From Kitagawia praeruptora (Eukaryota > Streptophyta > Magnoliopsida > Apiales > Apiaceae), in NCBI GenBank assembly GCA_037693485.1, contig CM075349.1:70659001-70723000 (forward strand): a DNA stretch of 64,000 bases. The letters run 5' to 3'. The notes beneath the pieces are model-generated. The model was not told the origin of the DNA, ran no database searches, and saw nothing but the letters and a program-made list of their open reading frames with translations. Of the stretch, positions 47,710-58,000 are shown in pieces. The number at the start of each line of letters is the position of its first letter. Position 1 is the first letter of the stretch. The translations under genes and the position numbers were made by a program.

Positions 47710-48376
47710 TAATCAAAGTGACATTTCTTAACATGTAAAATATTTTTAATATGATTGTTATTAGTGTAAGGTCTGCATGCATCTCCCTATCTCCAGACTC
47801 TATGTTAGGTATAATTGGTTTGGTTTTGTTGAATGATATGACAAATTGTTCCGGCCGAACTAAAATGCATGAATGTTAAGTAAATTGTTGCAATGGGATG
47901 AAGTAATGGAATTTTCTCTCCTTTTTGGTCTTTTTTAGTATGGCTTGCACAAATTTTTACCTTCCACTAATTTATTTTCTTAAGCTAAGTAGAAAAAAAT
48001 GGAAAAACAAAATTACAGTAAGTGTTTTCGGAGCCTTAATTTAATTGAAGTTTTGGTACATTAGCATTGCTATATAAATTTAAAGTTTTGCTACTTCGAA
48101 AAAGAATTGTCATGATCTCAATACATGCCGCATAAGTAGATTTAGAAGAAAGAAAATAGATAGATAAATATCCCCATTGATATCGGTCCTTCCCTCGTTG
48201 ATTCCACCCCTGTCCTCATTGAGGCCGCCCGCCCCTGTCCTACCCATGTCCTAGTTTAGACCGCTCATGCCCTTGTTGCTATAACTCCATCTCTTGTCTT
48301 CCTCATCTTCACACACACATAAACATTAACATAAAATGGTTATTTTAAATCTAGTTAGATCAGCTTATCACTGCAC
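47710..48376. other. Spacer, no gene recognised
   Basis: AT-rich; one C-rich stretch (48180-48300) with several 'cctgtcct' and 'ccttgttg' phrases. No reliable ORF. Confidence 0.4.
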
Positions 48377-48444
48377 TTTATTAGATTAAGGTTTTAAATC
48401 TTTTACCGACTATATTTTTTCTCTTAGATGTATATAAAGATGGC
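48377..48444. repeat. 68-bp direct repeat, left copy
   Basis: Matches 49633-49700 at 65 of 68 positions. The pair brackets the MULE-like element, and the right copy begins exactly with the element's target duplication. Confidence 0.9.
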
Positions 48445-48453
48445 TTTATTAGA

Positions 48454-49098
48454 GGGTTAATCGGCTTATTCATCATTGAACTGAACCTCAACTTGCAAGT
48501 GGGTAATTGAACTCAAAAAGTTTGCAGTCAACTCATCATACTAATTAAAACTTGCAATCTCATAACTGCCGTTAACTCATTTAACGGGACTGACGGAAAA
48601 ATGACGTGGCAAGCTGACGTGGCAAGAATTTTAATGGGTAAAATGGCTAATTCATAACTGAACTGATCATCAACTTGCAGATGGGTAATTGAACTCAAAA
48701 AGGTTGCAATCAACTCATCAATTAGTGTTACAAAAATATCATAAACAATAATATATAAAAATCTATGATGGAACGATATTTTACTTATATTTAGTGTTAT
48801 AAAAATATTCTAAACAACTAACATATTAAACTAGCTCTTTAGCCTGTGCAAAGAACGTAAATGTGCACCCTCCAAATTTTAATTATTTATTGATTTTCAA
48901 AAATATAGCTAATATATCAGTATGTTGTACGAGATAGTTAATATTTGTAATATTCATCTTGTGAAGCTAATCATTGGTCATATATAAATTTTATAAATTT
49001 TTTACTTATTAAATATAATGTATAAAAAAATTTCCAATATATTTGAGTTTAGATAATATGGCGTGCAAGAGATGTACATATTATATATATCTGTGTGT

Positions 49099-49139
<41 letters not shown>

Positions 49140-49632
49140 ATGAATTTCTCACAATTTAATACCATCTAAAATCTAATTTTGTAATCACCTTTTGTGCTTG
49201 TAATTAATTCGGTTAATCGCGAATTAAACTTTTATTGTCTAAGACACAAGTAGACATATAAGTCATATGAACATGTTTGTTCAAGTACAAATTGTAATAT
49301 AAAAATATTGAAATACTATTAAATAATGAGATATGTGTGTGTTTTAATGTGTAATTTCAGTTATCTAGTTGCAAACCTTTTGAGTTCAATTACCTATTTG
49401 CAAGTTGAGGGTCAGTTCAGTTATGAATTAGCCATTTTATCCCTTACCTGTACAAAATTAACGGACATCCGTTAAAAGTCAACGAAAGTTAACGGTCGTG
49501 CAAGTTTTTAATAGTTTAATTATGATATTGCAAGGTTTAATTAGTTTAATGACGATAATGCAAGTTTTTTGAGTTCGATTACCCAACTGCAAGTTGAGCA
49601 CGAGTTTAATTATGAAATAGCCAATTAACCCC
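48454..49632. mobile_element. MULE-like element with 9-bp target duplication (1179 bp)
   Basis: tttattaga flanks both ends (48445-48453 and 49633-49641). Ends gggttaatcggcttattcat and, complemented, ggggttaattggctatttca. Each end holds two copies of a phrase like 'caacttgcaagtgggtaatt' plus 'gaactcaaaaagtttgca', so the termini are composite inverted repeats of about 250 bp. The middle is AT-rich with (GA)n at 49101-49132. No transposase. Confidence 0.82.
49101..49132. repeat. (GA)n microsatellite
   Basis: About 16 GA units, followed by a G-run. Confidence 0.95.
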
Positions 49633-49700
49633 TTTATTAGATTAAGGTTCTAAATCTTTTACCAACTATATTTTTTCTCTTAGATGTATACAAAGATGGC
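49633..49700. repeat. 68-bp direct repeat, right copy
   Basis: See left copy at 48377-48444; three substitutions. Begins flush with the target duplication. Confidence 0.9.
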
Positions 49701-49963
49701 GATGATAAAGCAATTGGAGACTTCCGGATTGTAAGAATCCATATCTATTAAAAAAATTCTTGTTAATTTTTTTCATTACATAAAATCAAGATAGCGAGAT
49801 ATGAAACGATACTTCTGTGTAGATAAACTTTCTGCAAAAGTGATCCAGGCATGCAAGCACTCAATGATTCGATATCCCGTGGAGAGCACAAAGCAAGATC
49901 AGAGATCTCGCAATATAGAAGAAGTTTATGCTCAAAACAAACAAGATCTGTACAAGTATGGTA

Positions 49964-50186
49964 CTCCCTCTCTCCCATCCATTTCTTTACATAAAAAACT
50001 GCGTATTTGACACGCATTTTAAGGTGCATTTAAAGATAGTTCTATAACTTATTTTTGATATTTTCTTTTTTTGTATAAAAATAGGATTGTTTTATTTTTA
50101 TATCAAAAAAATATCAAAAATACTTAAAATCCGTATCGGAAACTGGTCCGCAAATGTAAACTACTACATGGGATGGGACGAGGGAG
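49964..50186. mobile_element. Stowaway-like (Tc1/mariner) MITE
   Basis: Left end ctccctctctcccatcc, right end complementing to ctccctcgtcccatccc, with TA on both sides (49962-49963 and 50187-50188). This ctccctc...ccc terminus is the usual plant Stowaway end. 223 bp, no transposase. Confidence 0.85.
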
Positions 50187-50493
50187 TAAATTCTAATTAT
50201 AGTTACAAGTTAAAAGTTTGAAAGAAAAAGAGGATTCTGCCTCTTTCACTCTGTTCCCGAATTAATGAAAGAAAAGAAAAGAATAGTAAATGAGTTATTT
50301 TCTTTTCTCTCTAAATCTTTCCAAAATTGGGAAGAAAATTTTAAAGACAAATATATAAAAATTTTCTTTCCAAATCTTTAGAAATCTTTTCTTTTCTTTC
50401 AACAAATATCTTTTGGGAACAACATGAAGAAATCAAATCTTCAACTTTCTTTTCTTTTCTTTTCTTTTCTTCAACATGAAGATATCTTGACTA

Positions 50494-50566
50494 ATTTGTG
50501 TGGTGATTAATTTCTAGTCTAATGCCTATGATTTGTGTGGTGATTAAATTCTAGTCTAATGCCTAA
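50494..50566. repeat. Short tandem duplication (~37 bp x 2)
   Basis: 'atttgtgtggtgatta' through 'tctagtctaatgcct' occurs twice in succession. Confidence 0.85.
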
Positions 50567-50577
50567 AGTTAAAAATA

Positions 50578-51012
50578 GGGAAATTCCAAATGGTACCACT
50601 GTACAATTAGCTTTTCCATTTGGTACCATCCAACATTTTTTACTTCCAAGTGGCACCACTGTACTTTTGGCTTTTCCATATGGTACCATTCAGCATTTTT
50701 GACTTTCAAATGGTACCACTGTACAATTAGCTTTTCCATATGGTACCATTCAATATTTTTTACTTCTGCGTGGTACCATTTTTCTCTGATTTGATTTTAG
50801 TGAAAGGAAAATGGTACCACGTAGAAGTCAAAAATATTGAATGGTACCATATGGAAAAACCAATTGTATAGTGATACCATTTGGAAGTCAAAAATGTTGA
50901 ATGATACCATATGGAAAAGTCAAAAGTACAGTGGTGCCACTTGAAAGTCAAAAATGTTGAATGGTACAAAATGGAAAAGCCAATTGTACAGTGGTACCAT
51001 TTGTAATATCCC
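50578..51012. mobile_element. Fold-back MULE-like element built from GGTACC repeats (435 bp)
   Basis: ttaaaaata flanks both ends (50569-50577 and 51013-51021). The ends are gggaaattccaaatggtacc and its near complement. Each arm is itself a tandem array of a ~57-bp phrase containing ggtaccactgta and ttttccatatggtacc; the arms meet at about 50797. The antisense open frame through it is repeat-derived. Confidence 0.85.
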
Positions 51013-51021
51013 TTAAAAATA

Positions 51022-51490
51022 TTTACAAAATATTCACCTGTTTCAGGGAATTATAGTTGGACATGCATAAAGTACCTAAGTTTGGTTCTGGTGCAAAGGT
51101 TAGACAGAGGAACCATTGGATCACGAGTGAAGTACCCGCAAGGGCATTGAGTCATAAAATCATTGTTCTGAATTCGAACAACAATTTCACCAAAGAGTTT
51201 TTCTAGGATTATGATTTGATCTGATGCACTCTTTGATGGTCCTCAAACAAGAATTCTAACAATTTTGAGTTCTGTATAGCTGTAGAATCGATTCTACAAA
51301 AGTCAAAGTCTTAAAGACCTATCACGTAAGGAGCCACCCTTTGCGGTCACATACCTTTTTAGCAACACTTTTCTGCTCCTCGTTCAAAAAACAAAATACA
51401 TGCACAAATCACAATAGAATTAGGATGTATTAGTCTCTTTTGGTAATTTGATTCATACTTGTAACTAAAATTAAAACTATTCTCATGTCT
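51022..51490. other. Spacer, no gene recognised
   Basis: No ORF or repeat recognised; its end supplies the LINE target site. Confidence 0.4.
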
Positions 51491-52240
51491 GATTTCATAA
51501 ATTTAGAAAGAACCATAACATTAGAAACCTTTCAGCCGTGCTGTTTTGAGAGTCAATTAGGGTTGTAGTCGCCACTTCTCCATTTTTTACCTTCATCCCC
51601 CTTCATCGATTAAGCCTCTTTCGTTCTCCCATCCTCTCTTTTATTTACCAGTTTTTCAATAAAATCGAGATCTATTCCTTTTTGGATGAGATTTTATTGA
51701 GTACCTTGTTATCAAGGTTGTTAGTCGTGCCCATCTTTTTGGGATGTTCTGTTATGTTTTAATGTTTTTGTGTGTCTTTTACGGGTTTTGGTAATTTTTA
51801 TGAGAATGATTTATATGGTATTTTGGGAGATCTGTAAGGCTTGCATCGAATCCGGGACGATGATGGATACCACAAGAGCTTACCTTTCACAACAAAAAAT
51901 TGTTCATATTTTGGGGGCATTTGTTGCTCCAATATCAGTTGATGTAACTGATAGTTCTGAACATTGGATTACAGATGGTGCTTATGTGAAGGTCAATTGC
52001 GATGCTAATAGTTTCACAGCTGATGTAGGTTCGATTGCTCGAGATATCATTGTAATACTTTTGTCTTTTTAGTTTAAAGAAATTGGATATTCAATGTGTT
52101 AAGCAATTTGAAAACAAAACGACTATTTGTTTAGCTCGTTTTTTGTTTCACAAATCAGGTTGTAATTGACAGTTCCGGGATTTGTCCCGGCTTGATTTTA
52201 ATGTTTTAATGAATTCTTCGCTTTACGTCAAAAAAAAAAA
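51491..52240 (+). mobile_element. Internally deleted LINE with RNase H remnant and poly-A tail
   Basis: aaactattctcatgtct occurs before (51474-51490) and after (52241-52257) the insert, a 17-base target duplication typical of LINEs. The 3' end is a run of A at 52228-52243. A frame at 51770-52072 contains HWITDGAYVKVNCDANSFT and GSIARD, matching the start of the RNase H domain (RVT_3 type) of plant L1-like LINEs. Reverse transcriptase and endonuclease are absent, so either the source was truncated internally or this copy was deleted. Confidence 0.8.
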
Positions 52241-52257
52241 AAACTATTCTCATGTCT

Positions 52258-53289
52258 TAATATTTTTTTAATTAGGAAAGATTTGAAATTGATACGTTAT
52301 TAATGTTGCTATATATATAATTCATGTTTATTCACTATGTATTGTATAAACTTAATAAAAGATAATTGCTGTTTAAAAAAAATGATTGCAATGAATAAAA
52401 TGTAAGCTTCTACCAACATTATATTTATCAATGTAAGCTTTCACCACATTATATTTATCCCTATAATATTTTATTTTATTTTTGAAGCATTATCCCTATA
52501 ATATTTATTCTCTTGTATGAAAATGTCAACATGGTATTTGGAATTTAAACAATTTTAAACATTCGTGATTATGATTACGTAACAATGACTTTCAACAAAT
52601 ATCGAATCGTTTGAGAGGTTAACGTCTGTTGGGGGATTAAATCTGAGAAGGAGAAATAATGTTTTGAAAATAATTCAACACAAATTTAGATCATGATTTA
52701 TGATGACAAATTAGTAAAAACTCATGACGATCAATATGAAAGACATTAAAGAAGATTAAAACTACAACGTAAAAAGAAGTAAAGTGTATTTTAAATTGAA
52801 GTAAAATATATTTCATTGAATTTGAAGTTGCTCAAAATGTATCAACAAAAGATTAATTTATTTTTTTTGTGAAAACTGCACCACATAATATGTTTTCGGT
52901 TAGAAGCTTTTCAAAAAAATTTAAAATTAGCAAAAATATTGTGTATTTTGAAATTTCTATCGCTTCTAACTTCTTAAAAATTCGGGTTTATTTTGAATTT
53001 TTTTGATTTCGAACCGAATAAAAATATGATGAAAATAGGATATTCATTTAAGATCCACAAGCCAAGTCGGGCCGAATCGATCATGCTTTTCAAAAAAAAA
53101 TCAAATCAAATCGGATCAAACATTAAGTACTTTGAACTTTTTAAACATCTCTCGACTCTCGCCTTTGCATCAAGCCACCCAAGTCCAGATTCAAATGTTA
53201 AAACCCCGCCAATAGTACCCGCCTTCTCTTTTCATGTTCAAACTCAAACAAAAAACAAACATATTTTTAATCCTTGCACACTTGAATCA
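52258..53289. other. Intergenic spacer upstream of histone H4
   Basis: AT-rich with no recognised gene. A 132-codon frame (52993-53391) overlaps the H4 promoter and has no recognisable motif, so it is not called. Confidence 0.5.
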
Positions 53290-53290
53290 G

Positions 53291-53425
53291 CCAATCACAT
53301 CCCAGTGTTATCTTTCACGCGGATCGCAAATCTGAGCCGTCAGATGAAATCTCAAATCAAACGACCACAAACACACCCCGCCACAGCTTAAAATTCCCAA
53401 ACCCCCAAATCTGAATCTATATAAA
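53291..53425 (+). promoter_or_regulatory. Histone H4 promoter (CCAAT, octamer, CCGTCA, TATA)
   Basis: CCAAT at 53291-53295; CGCGGATC at 53318-53325, the plant histone octamer that drives S-phase and meristem expression; CCGTCA at 53337-53342, resembling the accompanying type I/hexamer elements; TATATAAA at 53418-53425, 77 bases before the ATG. The order and spacing fit plant H3/H4 promoters. Confidence 0.85.
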
Positions 53426-53502
53426 CCAAACCCCCCGTAGTCAAAATACCAACCAAAACCAAACAATTCTAATAATACTTCTACAAGTTTTTCTCTTGAA
53501 AA

Positions 53503-53814
53503 ATGTCTGGGCGAGGAAAGGGAGGCAAGGGATTGGGCAAAGGCGGAGCCAAGAGGCATCGCAAAGTCCTTCGAGACAACATCCAGGGCATCACCAAGCC
53601 TGCCATTCGAAGACTTGCCAGAAGAGGTGGTGTCAAGAGGATTTCAGGTCTCATTTACGAAGAGACTCGCGGTGTGCTTAAGATTTTCTTGGAGAATGTT
53701 ATTCGCGATGCGGTTACCTACACGGAGCATGCTAGGAGGAAGACTGTGACTGCTATGGATGTTGTTTATGCTCTCAAGAGGCAGGGCAGGACTCTTTACG
53801 GATTTGGTGGTTAA
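53503..53814 (+). CDS. Histone H4
   Basis: Encodes a complete, uninterrupted 103-residue core histone H4, the partner of H3 in the (H3-H4)2 tetramer of the nucleosome. The sequence starts [20 protein letters not shown], with the N-terminal acetylatable lysines, then the histone fold (about residues 25-93), and ends [10 protein letters not shown]. It has the normal plant length and no intron, as usual for plant H4. The start codon is the first ATG of the only full-length frame and follows an A-rich leader (gaaaaATGtc). A histone-type promoter lies directly upstream. No neighbouring histone gene is present in the window, so it appears solitary here. Plant histone mRNAs are polyadenylated; the exact 3' end is not evident. 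Confidence 0.98.
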
Positions 53815-54520
53815 ATTCGGTAGATTAGTGTTTGTCTAGTAGTGAATTATAGACGTGGTGTTCACATCTATGTTTAAATCTGTTTGCTCTCAGAGTTTTA
53901 TCTATGCTGTTATTTGTTAATTTCTATCTATAAGAATATTTATGTTTTCTAGTTCTTGAAGATATTCTAATTTGTGGTTTAGTGGAATGTGTAAATTCAA
54001 TTAAACAAGTATAGATTAGTCGGTGATACTTGTAACCAGTGGAAGCTAACTGCAAAATAACATTTTTTATTTCTGTGGAAATGAGAAACATTTTCTTTAG
54101 TCATGACAAGGTTGAAGAGCTGTTAACAACAAACCATGACGTAGTATTGTAAATCTGATAAAGAGCAATTAACTGGTTTTAGAGGTAGTAATCCTTGATT
54201 TGTAATTTTCCATGCAATGACTAGAGAATATTCTTATGTTTTAGATACACGTGCCTTTAAGGATGTTGGTATTGAGACTACGATTACAAATTGATGCAAA
54301 CCGGAACAGGCCCATGCCCTTAATGTGTCTGTTGTGATGACCATGAGGCAAAATACGCATATGCAGCATGCACACAACCTTGGTTTAGTTGCTACTTCGG
54401 TACTTGCTTTTGATGATGTTGGTTTTGAGACTGCACAGTTGCAGACTATTCAATAGCCTTGCATCAAATCAGAGGGTGTTTGTATACCCACACCTAATGA
54501 GTTTGTCATGGAGACTGAGG
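53815..54520 (+). other. H4 3' flank and decayed coding-like region
   Basis: 53815 to about 54060 is likely H4 3'UTR and flank. From about 54245, short plus-strand open stretches (for example GLVATSVLAFDDVGFETAQL) suggest decayed coding sequence that leads to the ORF split by the chromovirus. No family recognised. Confidence 0.35.
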
Positions 54521-54531
54521 TAGACTGCAAT

Positions 54532-54653
54532 GTTGCAGTCTGGGCACACCCCCACTGAGCTAGTTCCCCTAGTCAGCCTAAGAGCCTTGGCTTTGGCTTC
54601 TACTTCTGCTTCCATTCCACCAATGCTTCCCTTTAACCCCAGTGCCTTTGACC
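54532..54653 (+). pseudogene. Short ORF interrupted by the chromovirus, left part
   Basis: The frame runs MLQSGHTPTELVPLVSLRAL, then ASIPPMLPFNPSAFD, and is broken at 54653. Removing the element with one copy of its 5-bp duplication restores continuity with the right part (60260-60327: PVQAQQIGNGNSLPPGKNEA then stop). An in-frame TAG lies just before the ATG, so this is either a small ORF or the last exon of a gene. Not recognised. Confidence 0.4.
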
Positions 54654-55034
54654 TGTAATGAATCAAGGCAAGAGACCGTTGGTGTTGTATCAAAGGACAA
54701 GAAAGAAGGACAAGGGTACAAAGGTCATATCCATTACAAATGCAGGGAAGTCTGGTCAACAGGATAGTCAAGGGGCAAGCAAGGAATAAAGGAAGATATG
54801 CAAGGGTAGAATAGTCTTTTGAGGTAGAGGGGATCAAGTAGGGTTTGGGGGAAGGTAGTAGGATTATCGATTATTATTGTATTGAGTATCTTTTACATTG
54901 GGAGAGAATTGGGCCTCTCGAACGTCCAACAATTTATCAACTGTAACCCTAATTTATCCATTTGAGATACAACTGCTTGCTGTTCCATATTTGAATGTGT
55001 GTTCCATTATTGTAATTCGTAGTAAACCATCTCA
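54654..55034 (+). repeat. 5' LTR of the chromovirus
   Basis: tgtaatg...ccatctca, 381 bp, identical to 59874-60254. It contains the last ~44 codons of the gag-pol frame as a copy. Confidence 0.96.
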
Positions 55035-55036
55035 AG

Positions 55037-55050
55037 TGGTATCAGAGCAC
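55037..55050 (+). promoter_or_regulatory. Primer binding site, initiator tRNA-Met
   Basis: tggtatcagagcac, two bases after the 5' LTR. The likely gag start codon follows only ten bases later. Confidence 0.93.
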
Positions 55051-55059
55051 TTCATCCTG

Positions 55060-58000
55060 ATGGGTCCTCCAACGACGGCGCAGAGACTAGATCTGATCGA
55101 AGAGAGGTTGGCCTCAATCGAAGAGACGATGAAGGGGATGGTTTCGCAAACCGTGGATAAAGCCATGGACGCCATGAAACACTCGTTAACTGAGGTGATG
55201 ATGGAAGGGCAGGCGATGGCAACAAAAAAACTGGGATCTGAGTTTGAAGCTATGGCGACAAGGCTAGAAGGAAGAGTCAACCGCAGCCGTGAGTATCAAG
55301 AGTCTCTAATGAACTCAGTGCGTAACGAACAGGCTAAGTTTCAAACAGAGGTACGATCTACTCTCACTACCCTTCAAGCTATTCACGTACCCTTGCCTGA
55401 GGGTGCTGGTGCCACTGGTAGCTGTTTGGGGGCAGCCGGAGAAGGGGTGGGAGCGACACCTGTAGGGAGTCAGGAATTGGGTGGAGGCGTAGGTGGACGT
55501 ACTTTAATTGGGGGAAGTGTAGGTGGTTGTGGATCTGGGGGAGGCCCAGGTGGAACTAATGGAGGCTGTGGGGAGACAGGTGGAAATTATGGAGGGGGAA
55601 ATGTTAACTGGAGATACCGGAAGTTAGACATGCCGGTGTTTGATGGGGTAGATCCGGATGGATGGATCCTTAGAGTAGAACGCTATTTTACGTTTTATCA
55701 TTTGACAGAAACTGAGATGTTAGAGGCGGTGGTTGTGGCTTTGGATGGTGACGCTTTAAGGTGGTATCAGTGGGAGAATAGGAGACACCCAGTGCGAAGA
55801 TGGGCTGATCTTAAAAGAGTCCTTCTCCGACAGTTTCGTTCACACAGTGGTGGGTCACTCTACGAACAATGGTTATCAACCATTCAAATCTCATCTGTGA
55901 GTGAATATCAACGCAAGTTTATTGAGACCGCTGCACCCCTTGAACATGTATCCGAAGAGATGCTAATGGGACATTTTATCAATGGTCTCAAAGAGGAGAT
56001 TAGAGCAGAAGTAAGGTTGTTAAATCCCGTGTGTCTAGATCAAGCTATGGAGCAGGCGGTGAGAGTAGAAGAGAAGCTGAAGGTCGCGGGGTATCGGAAG
56101 GCAGGGTTGAGCCACATTAAAACAGGGTCAGTATCGATGTATGGAAGTGGAGTGTCAACTGTATCACCCTACTCTGGGATGTCTGTTACTAGCCCACCAA
56201 TATCTAGAGCTTGGAGCTCCCGGTCATCGGTTTCGCAAGCTTCAGTGGCCTCACCCAAACTGGGGTCAACAGTTGGGGAAGTCAAGCGTTTAACCGAGAA
56301 AGAACTGCAAGAAAAGAGAGCCAAGGGCCTGTGTTATAGATGTGATGCTAAGTGGGGGGTTGGGCATAAATGTGCTCGAAGGGAATTGAGTGTAATGTTA
56401 ATTGAAGAGGAAGAGGGGGAGACAGAAAATGAGGGAATTGACAGTCCACAGTCGTCCCAGGAGGAAGTGTTGACAGAGGTGTCATTGAATTCGGTGATTG
56501 GGTTGTCGAATCCTAAGACTATGAAGCTAAAGGGGCTGTTGGGGGACCAGGAGATCGTCGTGATGATTGATCCCGGTGCCACCCATAATTTCATTTCATT
56601 AGCTACGGTGGCACGGGCAGGAGTCAAAGTAACAGATTCGGGGAGTTTCGGGGTGTCACTGGGCAATGGAGAAGCCATTAAAGGGGAGGGAATCTGCAAG
56701 GAAGTGGTGCTACAATTAGATGGTGGAGTCGAAGTGAAGGAAGATTTTCTACCACTTAAATTGGGTAGCTCGGATATCATACTTGGCGTGCAATGGCTTG
56801 AAAAGTTGGGGATGGTTCTCACCAATTGGAAAACTCAGGTGATGAAGTTCGAAGTGAGGGGCGAACCAATGACATTAGTGGGGGATCCGTCACTGATGAA
56901 ATCGCAGGTGTCATTAAAGGCCATGATGAGGGGACTTCGAAAACAAGGTGGGGGTTATTGGGTGGAGTGTAGTAGAATGGAAGCCACGGTCTCTAGCAGT
57001 GTGGTGGAGGAGGGGCAGTGTGCTCCCGAGTTCTTGACAGAGGTGTTAGCAAGGAATGACCGAGTATTTGATAAACCAGTGGGATTACCCCCCAGCAGAA
57101 ACAGAGAACATGCTATAGTATTGAAAGAGGGGAGTGATCCGGTAGGGGTGCGGCCTTATCGTTACCCACAATCGCAAAAAGATGAGATTGAAAAGTTAAT
57201 CCAGGAGATGCTAGAGGCGGGTATCATCAAACCATCTACGAGCCCATTTTCGAGTCCGGTTTTGCTAGTCAAAAAGAAAGACGGTTCATGGCGGTTCTGT
57301 GTAGACTACAGGGCTTTAAATAAAGAGACTATTCCGGACAAATACCCGATCCCGGTCATTGACGAGTTACTAGATGAATTGCATGGAGCAGTGGTGTTTT
57401 CGAAATTAGACTTACGGGCGGGTTATCATCAGATATTGGTGAAGCCAGAAGACACACATAAGACTGCTTTTCGGACACATGATGGCCACTACGAGTTCCT
57501 GGTATTGCCTTTTGGATTGATGAACGGGCCGGCAACTTTCCAATCATTGATGAATGACATTTTCCGACCTTATCTACGGAGGTTTGTGTTGGTATTTTTT
57601 GACGACATACTTGTGTATAGTCGAAGTAAGGAAGACCACCAACAACATTTGCAACTGGTGCTGGAAACTCTGGGCAGTCACTCTCTGTTTGTGAATAAGA
57701 AGAAGTGTGAGTTTGGGAAAGACAAAATCGGGTATTTAGGACATGTCATTTCAGCACATGGTGTAGAGGTGGACCGTGAAAAAATTCAGGCTGTGATGGA
57801 CTGGCCTGCACCGAAGACTTTGAAGGAGTTGAGGGGTTTTTTGGGATTAACGGGGTATTATCGCAAGTTTGTAGCCAACTATGCTCAAATTGCGCAGCCC
57901 TTAACTGAGCAGCTAAGAAAGGACAGCTTTAATTGGCAGGAGGCAGCTACGAAAGCCTTTCAACAACTCAAATTGGCGATGGTTAGTCCACCAGTGCTTA

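Noticed and set aside
49801..50010. Overlapping plus and minus frames
   Set aside because: Both run into the Stowaway-like MITE and neither has a recognisable motif.
50760..50969. Minus-strand frame with repeated YHSTFLT-type phrases
   Set aside because: It is produced by tandem repeats in the arms of a fold-back element; no protein motif.
52993..53391. 132-codon plus-strand frame upstream of H4
   Set aside because: It covers the H4 promoter, has no recognisable domain and probably arises from chance.
56334..56825. 163-codon minus-strand frame
   Set aside because: It lies antisense to the intact gag-pol, as do the other minus-strand frames in 55032-60057.
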